DNA of 64,000 nucleotides from the NCBI RefSeq assembly GCF_002078875.1, contig NC_034410.1, positions 83,043,506 through 83,107,505 of the forward strand. Direction: 5' to 3'. Source of the DNA: Numida meleagris. Lineage: Eukaryota; Chordata; Aves; Galliformes; Numididae. Position numbers and translations under genes: made by a program. The number at the start of each line of letters is the position of its first letter. The stretch's first letter is position 1. Of the stretch, positions 11,101 through 26,100 are shown one piece after another. The notes beneath the pieces are model-generated. The model was given only the letters and a program-made list of their open reading frames with translations, was not told the origin of the DNA and did no database searches.

Positions 11101-14100
11101 GCCATGTCAACAAAGTGCTCTTTCTAGTTCATAGTTTTGAGAAAGTAAGGATTTGAGTCGCAAAGCCTATTTATTTAATGACTGAAAGACCTAACAAAAC
11201 TTTCTACCACAGTCCAGAAATAAATCACATGGATAACACCTGGACTTCTAGTTTCAGGGTCCTTTTGGTTGTTCACAGCAACAGACCAGTTTGGAAGTAA
11301 CTACAGACCATTTTAGCCAGGATAATCAAGCTAGCTTTCTCGCATTCTTTTTCTTTCTATGCATTCTATGCAACATTTTAAAAATGTCACGTATCAGAAA
11401 TCAATACCACATTCTGCAAAGCACTTGAACTAGTGTAATGACTTCATTTACCGATTCTCTGTAGTGGAAAAGACAAGGAGAATCTCTACGGAAAGCTAAA
11501 AAAGGATTTGCCCCTTTGCCATCTTTGGCATTGCGAAGCATTTAAATGATTGTAATCTATTCTTCCTGTATCTATTAAAACATGGGGAAAAAAAAAGTTT
11601 TTTGTAGGGTTAGTTCTTTCACCCTGCATGGGAATTGCTAGGTCACAGCCTGAACCAATGGTTGAGCACCTGGTGAAAAGGTGTGGCTAACCCAGAGAGC
11701 TCAGGCGCAAGCAATGCACCTGAGTGACCAGAAGGGGTGGACCCTCCTCACCTTCATTTAAGGGTTAGCAGCCAAGGGAACAGTACTTCTATTCAGAGAT
11801 CATGCTCTTCTTGAGACTCCACTAACTTTTGAAAATGGTGAGCCACTTTTCTCTGTATCACTTTCTAAAGTGAATCTTAATGAATACCTTTACAAGCACT
11901 CTCCTATCCTAGTAGAAGGCACTATCATCGCTTCCATTGCATCACACACACTCAACACGCTGGAACCAATTCATCTTTGTCAGTTCACTACAGTTACTTC
12001 TAATTAGTTTATACAAAGTAGTATGTGCAAGCCCTGTGAAATTTTAACTCAGAATTTCTTGTGAGATAACAAGCATACAGCACTTAAACTTTTAATGAAT
12101 AACAGCACTTCTGAGCTATTCAATGTTGGCTGGATACCACTTCAAGTGCTTTGTATTACTCCAAAGGACAATTTAAAGGAAACATTCAGATATTTTTGTT
12201 GGCCTGGTCTTTTAATGGGCATAAAAATCCGTTTATCTGAACATCTCAATTATACTGAAAAGTGTAAAGATAAGGAATTAGGTACACCTAATACTCCATT
12301 TTTTTTAAATTTAAATTTGAAAAGACCAATTAATCTTGGTCACAAGTAAATTTATGTCAACTGCTGACACAAAATCTTCTTAAGTACTTTTAAATAGGCT
12401 GAGAATTTAAATATGGACGTATACTAAGAAAAGTACCTTAAAGACATTTTAAAAAAATCCATTCAATTTTTGAATTAATAAAATCTTTTGTTAACTAAGC
12501 CTTTTGGCTCACTAAGAGGCCACCTTGTCAGTCACGCCACAAAATCTATGCACCATTTTAAGAGCTGAAGAGTGTTCTAGTAGGATCCAAAGATTTAGTA
12601 CTTACCATTGTTCTCAAGGCAAGTTCCAAAAGAATAGTATTCTAGTCATTTTTCAAGAAGTGAGGACTGGAGAAGTGTGCCACCATTAAGGTAAAGGGAA
12701 GAATTCTCAAAGGCTAAAATGAGTGTCTTAGTATTTTAGCGTAAGGGAAGAACTCTCATCAGGTGTATACCTACTCTATCACAGAGAATTTGGGTACATC
12801 TACAGCATAGGAGGTAAAAACATGCCAAAATGCAGAAAAGGAACAGTTGTTTTCAAGCATTACATAAGCACACAAGTTCTATTTTGGAAGCTTCAAAAAG
12901 CTGCCTGTAAATTAGCATAGCTTCTATTCCTATTATAAATGTTATACCCTTCGTTAAGTCTAAGTATCATGGGCTTTTAAAATATCAGACATCCACTGGT
13001 TCATTAGTCTTGCTTTTCAGCCCTTCTGTAGCTTTTTAGTAAAAACAGAAATAGTGCCTACTTCTATCAAATAGCAGATCAATAGACTGAAGCAGTGGGA
13101 TGGTAGAACTGGAGATAATAACAGAAAGGGTGAGAGAGAAAGCAAGTCGATTCTTCAAAACGGTGGCATAAGGAAAGAAAAGGAGCAGGAGAATAAATCA
13201 AGGAAACAACATATCCTAGGTGACTGCAAATTCACAGGCTTTAATAAATTCTGCAGATTTTGAAGAAAATCTACATATGACATGCAAAATTCTCAAGTGT
13301 TTCTGTTACCATCTTCAATAAAAATTTGCCTACTAACACACAGCATCCAATCTGCTTTCTTCACGTTCTTCCGTGTTCCTTACTTACGGTCTTATTCACT
13401 TATTTTCCTTTGCGCTTCCAAGCAAAAGACCAACACAACATCAGCCATGTGCAGTCACAAACCATTCAAGCAACCCAGTGTTCAAGAGAAATGCAACAGC
13501 AGTCCAGCTGCTCCTCACTCTCACAGCAGACTTTTCAAAGTAGCATCATTAGAGTACTGCAGTTATGCAGACTGCTGCCCTACATTTCAAGCAATGGGGA
13601 GATAAAGGACAAGGATGACTGTATCTAAAGGTTTAACAGCTCACCTGGTCTGCTTTTTCAAATCTACTAAGAGTAAAAGGTCGTGTATCCAGACTCACTT
13701 TCCCTACAGTTCTGTAGCTCTAAGCAAGACACAGCGTTACTGTTATCTCATACAAGCTTACAATTATATAAGAGATTGGTAAAATAAATTAAGGACTTTG
13801 AAATGTCATCATTTAACGAAAGTTCAAATGATCAAACTTCAAAAATGCTGCTCTTTTCAAATGTGACACTGGTCTCCAGAAAGAGAACTTCAATTTGACA
13901 GCAGAAAAGTCTTAAGTCCAGAAACCATCACACACTGACACTTCATTTCTCCAAATTGTATAAAACTAAGTAGATTTAGTAGATTCATGGCTGTGAGGCA
14001 TTCCAAGGGGCACAAGGAGCATCAAAGAAAACAGCAACAGCAACTCGCAAGAAAAATGCTAGGTTACTAAACACTGAAGAAAGGATGAACAGCTGTGTTT

Positions 14101-17100
14101 CCCTCAAGTATACAACGGAAAAGAAACCAGAGTTAGAAAGACCAACAGATTGAAGGTGGAAGGGCTCCAAGTTGGAAAGGAAACAAAAATGGGAAATGAG
14201 CAAGCATAAAAGGACCACACTAGCAAAGGCAACTTAACAAAAGACAATTTCAAAATAACAGAGCACCTACACGTCTAGCCCTCTGTTATCTTAAGTTTTA
14301 AAGACAAAAATTTGAATACGACCACCTAAGAAAAAAGTGAAATGACTACTTACATGTTTTTGCCGTTGTTGTATAAAAAACTTTTTCCTTTTAAAGGAAA
14401 TTTTTAATATGTTCACCCTAAAAGAGAAAGGCAGACCATGAAATGCTAAATAATGTTTAAAGGGAAAAAAAAACAAAAATAACACAGTGTGCTGTAAGCC
14501 TAAGAGATTATAGTTGTTAAACACTCAGTGAATAATATGCAGTCATCTCGTGTACGTTGAGTGGCAAATAGACGTCAAGAAACTAAAAAATTTTAGCTAA
14601 GAAGGAAAGGTCTTTAGAAGATTAAGGTTCTTCCTCATTTACTCTTTAAATAGCTCACATAGCAATTCTCTCCCACCAAGTCTATTCTTGCAGTAAAAGC
14701 TTGATGACATCCCTTACTAGCTGCACAAATGTTAAACGTGTCAAGTTTGTATAACTTAAGAATCATATGACAACTGTGACTAAAGGAACAACATTTAAGA
14801 CCTTAATGACATGAGCAGGTTGGTCATACAGTATCTAAAATTGACCAGAAATTTCACAGAACTGACTTAGAACATTGAAAGATAATGTACGTCTCTTAAC
14901 AACAAAAGCACTGTAATCATAGTTAAATTTGAAGGATGAAAACTGTAAGAATGGGTGTTAACCTTTTTTTCACATATTATTAACACTGTAAAAAATACAA
15001 CATAAGCTACATAGCTGAAATGAGTACTTTTGAATAAAGATTTTCTAAGGCTAGGATTACACTGGAATTAGTGCTTAAGGATATAATTAAAATGAAAAGT
15101 GTTTATCAGTTTTGCTAAATTAAATAAACATCTAGGTTCCCACACATTTCCCTACAGCTAAACAAGATTTGTCTGAATTATCAATTCTTTCCTACAATAC
15201 TGCTCTTCAATAATTGAAATCTACACATTCTGGAAAATCATTTTTCTGTAATCAGGTGGAACCATATGGATAGCTGGGGAAAGCTATTTCAGGTCTGATC
15301 AAGTCACATGGTTGTGGAAAAAGCCATCTACACCAGACAAAAGATTTTCAGAGGGTTGCTACTAAAGGTCTTGAAATACTCTGTTTGACTGCTAACATTT
15401 CACATCATCTTAGATTTCTCCAGATAGAAAGCATATCAAAGATCATCTCAGTTCTTAACACAGTTTTTGCATCATTCAGCAACTAGAACAATAGCATATC
15501 ATCCATTCTTCATTCCTGTGTGGGATGCACTGTTACAGAGCAACTCTCCTTGTTCACAGAGGAGAGCATATATGCAAGTTACAAACAAGAGGGAACTGAA
15601 CAAACAATTCCTGCTGTTGTATAAAAGGGGCAGAAAACCAAACCTGTGCTCATCTCCAAAAAAATATTCTCCTCTATCAATTACAGAACCACAAACGAAC
15701 AAGAATTTCATTCACAGCACTCCTAGGCAACCAAATTGTTGTTCAAGGTACTGGAAAGTTTAAATAATATCCACCTTTCTTCCAAGGCCAGTTCTAGAAA
15801 TATCTGCTCCACTTGACTTGTTGCCTCAAGTGGTAATGATCTGTACTGTATATCTAAAAGTTTTGCATTCCCATCTTCCCCACAAGTCATATAAACTTGT
15901 AGTAATACTTACTGAGGTGGAACTCATTTTTATCTATTTGTATCTATCTTAATCTTAGCGCTACTCTGGCTGAAGTAGTACTGTTCTAGTTTCTCTCCTT
16001 CCTCGATTTATTTTTGCTTACACTTCAGTGTTTGGAGTTGTTCACACCTTACACAGTTCCTGTCACTGTTCTTACACTAATGTAGTGCCAGCAGAAATAC
16101 AAAATACAAATGAGTGACTTTGCAGACTAAGCAAAACATCCCTCAGCTAACAACAAAAAGGTAGCAGCATCTAAAAACACCAAAACTCTCTCCATCTCTC
16201 CCCACTTCTTTTAAAACAATTTGCTGCTTGACCTCATAATCACTTCATGTCAAATCAGGGCAATAAGTCTCTTTTATTTGACTCTCCTGTACATACACAG
16301 CATACCTCTCAATTCCATTCATTCTTAAAGCATAACTAAGCCTTTTTAATTCAGTGACAAACTACACTTGCTAATCTGACAGTTTTATATAACATTAACA
16401 CAAAATCATTTGCAGCACTATGCCTATTAGTCAAGGCAATGTTCATGTTCAGCACAAGTCACAGACTGAAAGAAGAGATTAAGGCACTGAAGGATTTAGA
16501 TTTAACAAGTGTTTGAAGGTGTCACATCCAAAATATGAGCTGAATGGAATGCAATTATTTTAACAGGTGGCTCAGCTGCTCCTACCACTCACCAATCATC
16601 TGTCCAGTGAACACGCAGCATTCACAGTATATCAAACTTCACAATTTACTTTTAAAATGCTCAGTAGCTAAAGCTCAGTGATAATGATACATTTTGGCTC
16701 TGGTCTTTCTATCATTTACAAGGGTCAAAGCAGATTTAGCACTCACTGAACAATAGTTGTTCATTTCTGATCACCATGGAGCTGGTATTTTTTGACCCGA
16801 AGCAAAAATATTTCTTAAATGTAAATCCTATGGTTTGCCCTAGGAAGATTCAGAAGGAAAGCTCTTGTCAAATGCTGTCTATGTAAGACTCAGTTCAGTT
16901 GTATCTTGATTTTAGCTAGCAGTGCAGCATATATTCCTTCAGCAATTTCTCTCCAGTTCCCAAAGCAAAGAATCTGCATTCAGTAAACAGCATTTAATAC
17001 GCTGCCTTAACTGCTGCTGATGTAAAACAGAGAGGAGCTTGTATATTTTTGCCTTTAAGATATTTTACTTGCCAAATGAACCTGGAAATTATCACATAAC

Positions 17101-20100
17101 AGTAAAGCACTCCAAGAATAATTTTCTAGAGAATACGAATTTCTGGGTTAAATCCAAAGTTATTTTAAAAATCTGCCTTGACTTGTGTTGCCTCTGACTG
17201 ATTCTTACATAGTTTGCTTTCATCAAAAATCCTCCCTTTACCAAGGCAGGGCACTCTCATCACTGCCTCTGTTCTCAAACACTTTTGGTCCCCGTTGATT
17301 AATATCATATGATACAGTTGTATTGATATCCATTAAAGCTGCAGAGCATTTCGCTGTTGGAAAGAGTGCTCTGATGGTGTTTGCTGCCACCTTGAGTTCC
17401 ATCATGTTTATGCTGAAGCCTCCTCAGTTCACAGGAAGATGACTTACTGCAAACAGTGTACATAAAAAGTCCAAATAACAATTGCAATTATCTGAATGGG
17501 TTTTCGCATTCTCAGGCATACAATGTTCCGTGAGGAGTCTCCTTCACACCTTCAATACAACCAACATACATTGAAACTCCAGATATTGCACTTTGACATC
17601 TAAAAAGAAATTGAAAAACTATGTACAGTACAAGTGTACACGGTACTAGCTAACACAGTTAACATACTTATCTGACACCTGACAATTTTTATTTTTATTT
17701 TTTTTAAATGAGTAGGGAGGGGTTAGAATGGAAAAAATGGACACAGTTCCTGAATGAATAACAATAACTTACTCAGGAATAAAATATCTAAAGTCATCCC
17801 CTACATAGCAAGTTCATGCCTTTTCATTCCTTGCAATTTGGGTATACAATTTAAAAAAAGAGTAGGAAAGCTTGAAACAATTGCATGAGCAGGCAATTGA
17901 CAATACTAGTGCCCAAAACTGCTATTTCAGAAGAGAAAGTTATTTAAACTGAAAAAACGTTTTTGTTCCCACCTCGATTCTTTTTGTTTGTTTGTCAATT
18001 ACAGTAGTTTTATGTGCACAATGTTTTAGCATCTGTGTTTTTTTCCTCTTTGCTCTTCAGGAGTAAAAGTATGTAGGTCGCTTTAAAAGTAACATCTCCT
18101 AATGTCTCCAATAACACTAGATGATAGAGAAAATTATCAGCTACAAAGCACTATTTTCCAACATAGCCACCACCATTAGCCATGCATTTTTGCCAGTGAT
18201 GAACAGGAGCCTGCATGCCACGTTTGTAAAAATCTGTACCAGTGGAGGTGACTGCTGTCACCACTGCTGACATGCACCACCCACCAGCTCACTGTGCTCA
18301 CATCTACATGTCCGATCTCCAGAAACATTCAGCAAGTGTCGATGAACGTCAATGGATGCCATTTATTCCAAAGGGAGGAATTCAATGACACACCTTTGCT
18401 TCATACACACTGCCACGTCAGTCGGCATTTTGTCAGACTGCCCCTCTGCTGCCATCTCTCACATGGCAACAAAATTATCAGATTACTGTCAGGAAAGTTT
18501 AACCTCTACTGCCATACCACCAGCATCTACCTCTGATGCTGTAGGCGAACATAATAAAAGAAGAGAGATTACTTTCGGGGCAGTTCTTGAACTAGAGGAC
18601 GTTGTGAATTCCTCTTGTGTTATGTGCTGTAAAGCACTGTTTCCCTTCTATAAAAAAATACATATTACTGGATTTTAAGATATCTGTCACTATGGTTTTC
18701 AGGTGTTACTATTACCCATTCATGCCAAAGGTCACTAAAGTTGGCACAATAAGTCTTGCAAATGATAGAAAATGAGCCTCCAGTTGCAAGTTTTTAAAAT
18801 TTGCAGCTGTTTATAGAAGCTGGGAGACTGACATATGAAAGGACAGAGCTCAGGGCACAAAGATGAAAGATAAAAGTCTTCTATGCTGTAGTGTGCATTA
18901 GAAGTGGAAAAAAAACAAGACACTACTGCGCTGTATGAAAGCACTACTGACATGCATATAGGATGGCTACAGTATATCCAAGTTGAAAGATAATTCACTG
19001 CAACAAAAAGAAAATCCAGAGACTATGCAGTACATTTTCCACTAAAATTTAAATTGAAACCTATATTATTATTATTTTATCCTAGGAAATATGTTCATAA
19101 TGAATGGAAGGAACAACCTATGCCTATAACCAGTATTCCTCAAATACACCTTTTTTGCACAATTAAGGTGCAAAAACCCAGTACAACTCATTGGAATGCA
19201 TTTTTCCTGTCATGATTACAAGTATTACATCATTTTACTGAAAATTTTCTCCAGAAAAACTGTTACAAATTATATGAGAAAGTTATGTATAACATGATAA
19301 AACTGTACTTTATCATCAAACTACACTTATTTTGAAGAAGAAAAAGAAGGAGATGCTCTTTTCCTTCTAACCCAATTCAAAAATCCTAAGGAAAACTCAA
19401 ACCACTACACCATTTGCTACTTACTTAAGAGGTCTCATTATAATATAAATAAACTACATAAACACTATGCATAACTATAGCTTTCCTAATCTCTGATGTC
19501 ATTCACATTAGATAGCTTGTATACACTGCATCTTCCTAGAGAATATTTTCTAAAGCACTATCATGTGTTGTCAGTACCATGGGACAATGAAAGTCTCTTT
19601 CCCCAGAGACTCTAAATCTTACAAGTTACCGTTAGACAGCCTTGTCTGATGACAACTAAAAATGTATATAAATTAGATTATTCTAGTTTCAATAAGTCCA
19701 AAATTCCAAGTAATTCATTTTACATTTCTATGAAGCGAATAGCAGACCATTAATTGTTGAGCTTTCTAGTAACGCTGATTTAAACAAAAACAAACAAAAC
19801 CACTACACATCTTTGTGTATAAGAGCAGCAAATCTCTAAAACCACAAGGTCCTCCTATTTATACACTGACACCGCTATGTGAATGGACTCAAACAAACTA
19901 CTTACAAACAAGTAGTTCAAAAGTCTGTAAGAATTAACAAGTTTCATTTTTATCTCAGTGTAAGGAAATATCATGATACTCCATAAGGAACAAAAATATG
20001 TACTGCAGATTTCTTTGAAATAAATGTTAATGCAAATGGAATACAAATTGAAAGACCAGATATAATTCTTTATTATTAAAGGAATTTACCAGGGATAGAA

Positions 20101-23100
20101 GCTTGTGCAGATGAGTTTTCTATATACAGCAATTCCACTGGATGCAATACCAATCATGAGATCTAGATTATGGAGATCCTGCAACAGAAAAGTACTGTAA
20201 GAGCAGAAACATAAGTTTGTGTGATTCCCGTTTCTCTACTTATAAATTCATTTTCCAGTTCTCTATACTTAAAACATAAAATTCCTGTGGCAAAAATTCA
20301 ATCACTTGTTAGGATTTCCTTTTGTCTTTTCTTTGATCCTATCTACTAGGTTTTTCAGTCATTAAAGCAAGCTGTAATGTTCATCTTACTACATGAGATA
20401 TTCTTGAAGTCAATATCACACTAAAGTTTCCAGCCTAGCCTTATGCCAGTTCAGCACTTGTAAATAAGCTGGAGTACTTCTCAAGATGAGCCAGTCAAAG
20501 TTTTGCAAATGGGACAAAAATTGTTTTATTTTAAGCTGTTTAAAAAGATCTGTCATCATTTCCAAAGAAGTCTTAACAAAGACTGGGCAGGAGGTGGCCA
20601 CAATTCTGCATATGGGAGTATGGTAAAGAAATATGCACAAGTATATGAATATTTGATACATTGTTAATTAAGAAAGAAACCTGTGTATTAGCTTAACATG
20701 TTCAATTGGAAAAATGCATCCATAAACTTACAACAGCTTTATGATTACTGAGATAATCAAGAAAAAAATAAAAGCTTAAAAATAAAGCAAAAATTTGAGG
20801 TTAAAAAAAAAAAAGAGGTTAGAGCTGAATGCTCAATTTGAGGCAGAACCCAAACTGGCGTTACAAAAATTACAAATATTGGCTTACATTTTCTCCACGA
20901 TAGACCTGTTCTAGTACATTACAGACAAGTTTCTATACAGAGCAGAACATGTGCATATATCTACACTATATACACAAGCATAGAGCCCACTAGTTAAAAT
21001 ATCAGGTTTGACTCAAATGTAGCTTCAGATTACTTTGCAAAGGACAGCCAAAGGTTCTCTTAAAGCCTTCAGTAGCTTAGCTGCTCCTCTAGATGGTACT
21101 CTGTGCTCAGTGAAATACACAGACTTCTTGTATATCCAATCCCTATTTCTTCATGTTAGTAAGATACAGAAGAACAGACCATGTACCGTATGATCTAAAA
21201 ATAGTGGAAAGTCTACAGTAAATCCTTTAAAAATAGTTGAATAAAACTGTGATATACGTATATGACTGAATGAAGCTGAATCTGATTTACAACAGTGTAC
21301 AAATCTCCTGTGAAATACCACAGCAGTTCACAGAGAATGAACATAACCTAAATACTTAATAAATAGTACATTAGCATTGAAAACAAGATAAGAGAGACAC
21401 CATTTCTACTTCTGAGAGATTAATAAATGAAAATTATTATATAGGTAGCTGTAGAAGCAAGCTTAATCTCAGAATAGTGCAGAATTCACTGAAATGATGA
21501 ACAATTCCCAGCTATCTGCTGCCCCACTTTTCCACTGGCTGCTGCTACAGGAGGTGGTTGAAACTCCATCTGAAGATGCTCCTGGCTTGCCACAGCTTAT
21601 GGCAGCGTAATACAGAAATCCAGAACTTGCACTCCTTTATTTTAATGTGCTGGGGAAAAAACTGAGTAGTTTTGGCAAGGGAATACATGTGATTTAGCTG
21701 CTATTGTTCTGATACCACCAAACTAATACAGGGCAGAACTTTATTGGTACTTGAAACTTACTCCAAGTTCCTGCTTTAAAGGAAAAAATAATATATAAAA
21801 AAAAAACCAATAGTCTGAAGAGAAAACAGCTTAGGAGAAAAAACTGAAAGCCTAAATTATTTACCAGAAAAAGAATCACAGAAAATCCCAAGTTGGAAGG
21901 GGCCCATAAGGATCACTGAGTTCAGCTCCTGGCTCCACCCAAGACCACCCAAAATTCAAACCCTATGTCTGAGGGCGTTGTCCAAACGCTCCTTGAACTC
22001 TGTCAGCTTGGGGCTGTGCCCACTGCCCTGGGGAGCCTGCTCCAGTGCCTGACCACCCTCTGATGAAGAACCTTGTCCCGGTGTCCAACATGAGAATTAG
22101 CTAAACCCTTGATGAGGATTAAGTAGGCCAAAGCACTCTATTTTTTCTAGAAGCTGTGCCAGAACAAGCTTCATATTCTGCCTCTACCTCAGTCCAAACA
22201 CCTAATCTTCCTTGCTTATTCATTTAAAGAATTCTCCTGTATTAAACAAGTAATCTGAAAACAAGATCTTGGACTAGCATAAAGAAATAGGGTCTCACAA
22301 AAGAAAGATGATGTGGATAGGCAGTTATTTCCCTTTCGAAGCATCTGTGCTATTAAACTGCACAACTAAGAACTGTCACACATACGCTTCTCTTTTTCCT
22401 TATTTCTTTATAGAGATAACCACAGAAAAAACCACAAACACAACTCTTATAAAGGCAAAAAATGATTATGCCAGGGATCTTCATAGTTAAAAACTAATTG
22501 ATTTTTAATTTCAAATGCAATTACTAACTAGATTTTTGTAGACATGGAAATAGCATTGATTCTGCAAGTTTCCCTTCTGTTTCTATAAAATCCCCTCTTC
22601 AGAGAAGAAATGGGTTAATATCAGAACAATTATTCATCAGACGAGATAGTGTTCTAAAGTAAAAAGGAAATACAGTACAGAATTCAAGAAACCTCAATAC
22701 AGTTTTAAGGCATTAAATTCACTCAAGTTTCTTAATATCGTTTCATTTTTGAATACAACAATTCTAAAGGTTCAGATTGATCCGTGGAGAAAAGCAGAAA
22801 CGATTGCAGATGAAAACCCAACTCTGATTAAGTCACTACTGGAAGTGTTCTGTTTGATTGTTAGAAGGAAGCTCACAAACTTGAGTTCTGCAGAATGTTT
22901 GACTTCACATCATGAACACTAAGATTAAGCGAACTAGAAATTCATCTAATGCTTAAAAAATATTATCCAAAAAATATCCCTCTCTTGACCACCAGTACAA
23001 TAGCACCAGTTTCTTTTGGCTATTAGCATACAAGCCAGTTGTTACCTGTTTTCTCTGCCACACAGAATATCTAAGAAGACTAAGATTATTTTATCCACAA

Positions 23101-26100
23101 GAAAAGAGCTGAATTACAAGGATTCACAGGGATAAAACCTTTCAAAAATGTGTTTTCTAACTAGCTTCTGCTAACATGTGTTCAAAGCACTGGGATTTGG
23201 CAAAACAGGAAGGATGATTTATGAACAGTATTAAGCAGGAAGGCTATGAAGATGTATGCCAAATATCCCTGTCAAAGCTGGGGTTTCATGTAGTAGTCTC
23301 AGTAAAGATGTGGTGGAGGGAGACATCTAACCTTCACTGCAGACTTCAGAACCACAGACCAATTCAGCAGACTCTTTTGAACTTCAGAAAAGTGTTGTTT
23401 ACAGCCAACGTCAACTACCAGATGAGACCAAACGATGAATACTCTTCTGCAGGACTGCTGTTGCAGCACAGGCAAAATACTTAGCAAATGAGAGAGTATT
23501 CTACCAAGACAGAACACCAGGAACGTCCACTCTGATGAAATCCAGTGCTATTACTTTTCTCATAGGCTTTGAAAAATAAATCAATTGCAACAAAGATATT
23601 AATTCAGATTAAAATAGCAGCAAGACAATCTGCATCTTAGCAGCCTGGAATAGAGAAGCTTTTACTCAAATCTGTACTCTATTTGATTCAGATCATACAA
23701 AAAATACTGTTTGGTGTCAGGCAGGGTAGGCACTCATGACTAGTTGTCAGACAAACCTGTGCCATTACATACAAAAGAATGCACTGGAAATAAGAAATAG
23801 ACTGTTTAACCAGTACCTCCAGAGAGCACTGCTACTCTGAACTGAAATCTTGTTTCATTGAAAATGTCTCAGTCTGCTCTGAACTACCCTTTCTATTTGA
23901 CACTGTGTGACCACTACTAACATTCTGTGTGCATTTCAGTAGCCTACAACTCAGGAAGTCTACTGAAAATTTAAATAATTTCAGAAACAGCATCCCATGA
24001 ATTTTAAGAGAATAGAATGTCACATAGTGAAAGTCTGGAACTTAAGGTCACTTATCAAAATGGTAAACGACAATAGAAGTTAAAAGGCATAGACTGATCA
24101 AATTAAGGGCATACAGGAAAATCTGAGGCATGACGGTAAGGGGCTCTTCAGTAAAGCGGAAATATCACAGAGATGACAGAATGGACAATGAATCTAGACA
24201 AAGTCAGATTTAAGACACTCATTTAACACGTAAGGGTAAATTTTTGTGTTGTCAAAACACACATCATCATAGCATGCATGTGCAAATTTCTCATATTACT
24301 TACCCACAACCACTGCATTTGAAACAATGTATCTTAACAGTCATCATGCAAAACTGGCCTCTCCTAATTCCCCTATCAGATATGAGCATAGTTTTCATAT
24401 TTTAATCCCCTCAGTCATTTCCTTTTCTCTGTACTCCCCCCATTCCCTTTAAAAAAAAGGCCATTACTGTTTTTAATATAATTTTTTCATGAATATGAAT
24501 GCAATTACAGTAGCTTTATACAGGAGTACTTTAGGGATCTTTAAAAATTTAATGTACTCACTCACTTATTTGTGGTAACATACACAAAAAAACCCAACAA
24601 GACAACAGAATTATACTGAGGAAAGAAAATGATCCTTTCTATCCACTGCATAATTACAAAAATTGATCATAGAATCACCAAGGTTGGAAAAGATCTCAAA
24701 GATCATCTAGTCCAACCGTCCCCCTCCCATCGATATCTCCTGACTAAACCACGTCTCTTAGCACTACATCTAAAAGTTTCTTAACACCTCCAGGGACAGT
24801 GACTCAACTGCCTTCCTGGGCAGCCTGTTCCAGTGCCTCACCACTCCTTCTGAGAAGACATTTTTCCTAATATCCAACATGAACCTCCTCTGGTGCAACT
24901 AATGATATTTTCATTAAAATTCTCCATGTCAGGATTATTAACAAATCTCAGATAAATGTTAGTAAAAACAGTAGTCATCTTCATTAAGGAGCTCATTAGG
25001 TTTTATGTCACAAGCTTTAAGCCAAAATAGTTCACTAACCCATAAAAGCACAAATTACCATTTGTGCACCAGGATGCAAGAAAAAAACATATTGGGGATT
25101 CCTCTCTCAGACAGTGTAATCAAACAATGAAATGCCAGGATACGTTCCTTATCAACAAATACCCTGTGTCTGAAGGGTTTCAAATACATCCCTAGTGGTT
25201 ATCTTCCACTTAGGTTTAGCCTAGAGTCAGGGGATACAGGAATAAAAACCGGGTTGATATTTTTAATGCTGTGTTAGCACTGAAAGAAAATGAATGCTGT
25301 TTATATTAAGACATTCATAAACTTTAGTAAATTTCTTAAGTAAAATGTATTGCAGTATTAAACAATATATTTTTAAGATGCATTGCAACTCTTTTGAGGC
25401 TAATCTAGTTTATTTATTTTTTATTATTGTAATTCCAGGATCTAAGCTACTCAGAAACTTTTCAAAAAATATCAAATTCAAAAGTGACACGTGCTAAAGT
25501 CAAGAATAAAATGCTACTGTTTTTAATGCTGAATACATAATCTACAAGAGCGTGTATAAAACATTTTCCAAGTGAAATATTGCATTGTAAACATACTCTA
25601 CCACTGTGCAATTCCACTCCATAGAAATCAAGTGTCCGTGCTATATTTATGTAGCAGGACTCGGCTTCAGATTGCTTGAGGCCACTGAAAGAGGAAAAAG
25701 AAAGATTCAGACCATAAACAAAAATAAAATACATGACATTACATTTATTCCAAATGCAGGAGAAAAAAAAACAACCATAAAAATTCTACTGTCCAACAAC
25801 TGTGAAAAACTTCATTAAAGAGTTCCACAAAGTACTTCACCTGTGAAGGACCTCCTAAGAGACTCTCAAAATGGACCAAGTCATAAACAGTGTCATTGCT
25901 TCAGTCATTCAGCACTTCTTAGAAAAATCATTCTTAGCTGTTTTGCTTAAAGGGATAAGGAAACAAGGCCTCCATAAAAGCTTCTTTTACAAGAAGCTGT
26001 ATCCACAGACATTATATATTGTTTAGTATCTCAGAAGGAAGTTAAGAAGAAACAATAGAAGCAGCAATCTATTCCGAAGTAAAGGGAGAGGAGGGAAGAA

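Larger units (their letters stand above)
20179..25596 (-). other. PTPN3: PTPN3 intron between coding exons 8 and 9
   Basis: An intron of 5418 bases with two CR1 fragments (21875-22092 and 24665-24903), both in gene orientation. The rest is AT-rich with short A-runs. I see no exon-like segment of another gene. Confidence 0.8.

Noticed and set aside
18294..18678. Two overlapping plus-strand open frames of 80 and 108 codons
   Set aside because: They read the antisense strand of the mariner remnant and run past its end; neither resembles a protein.
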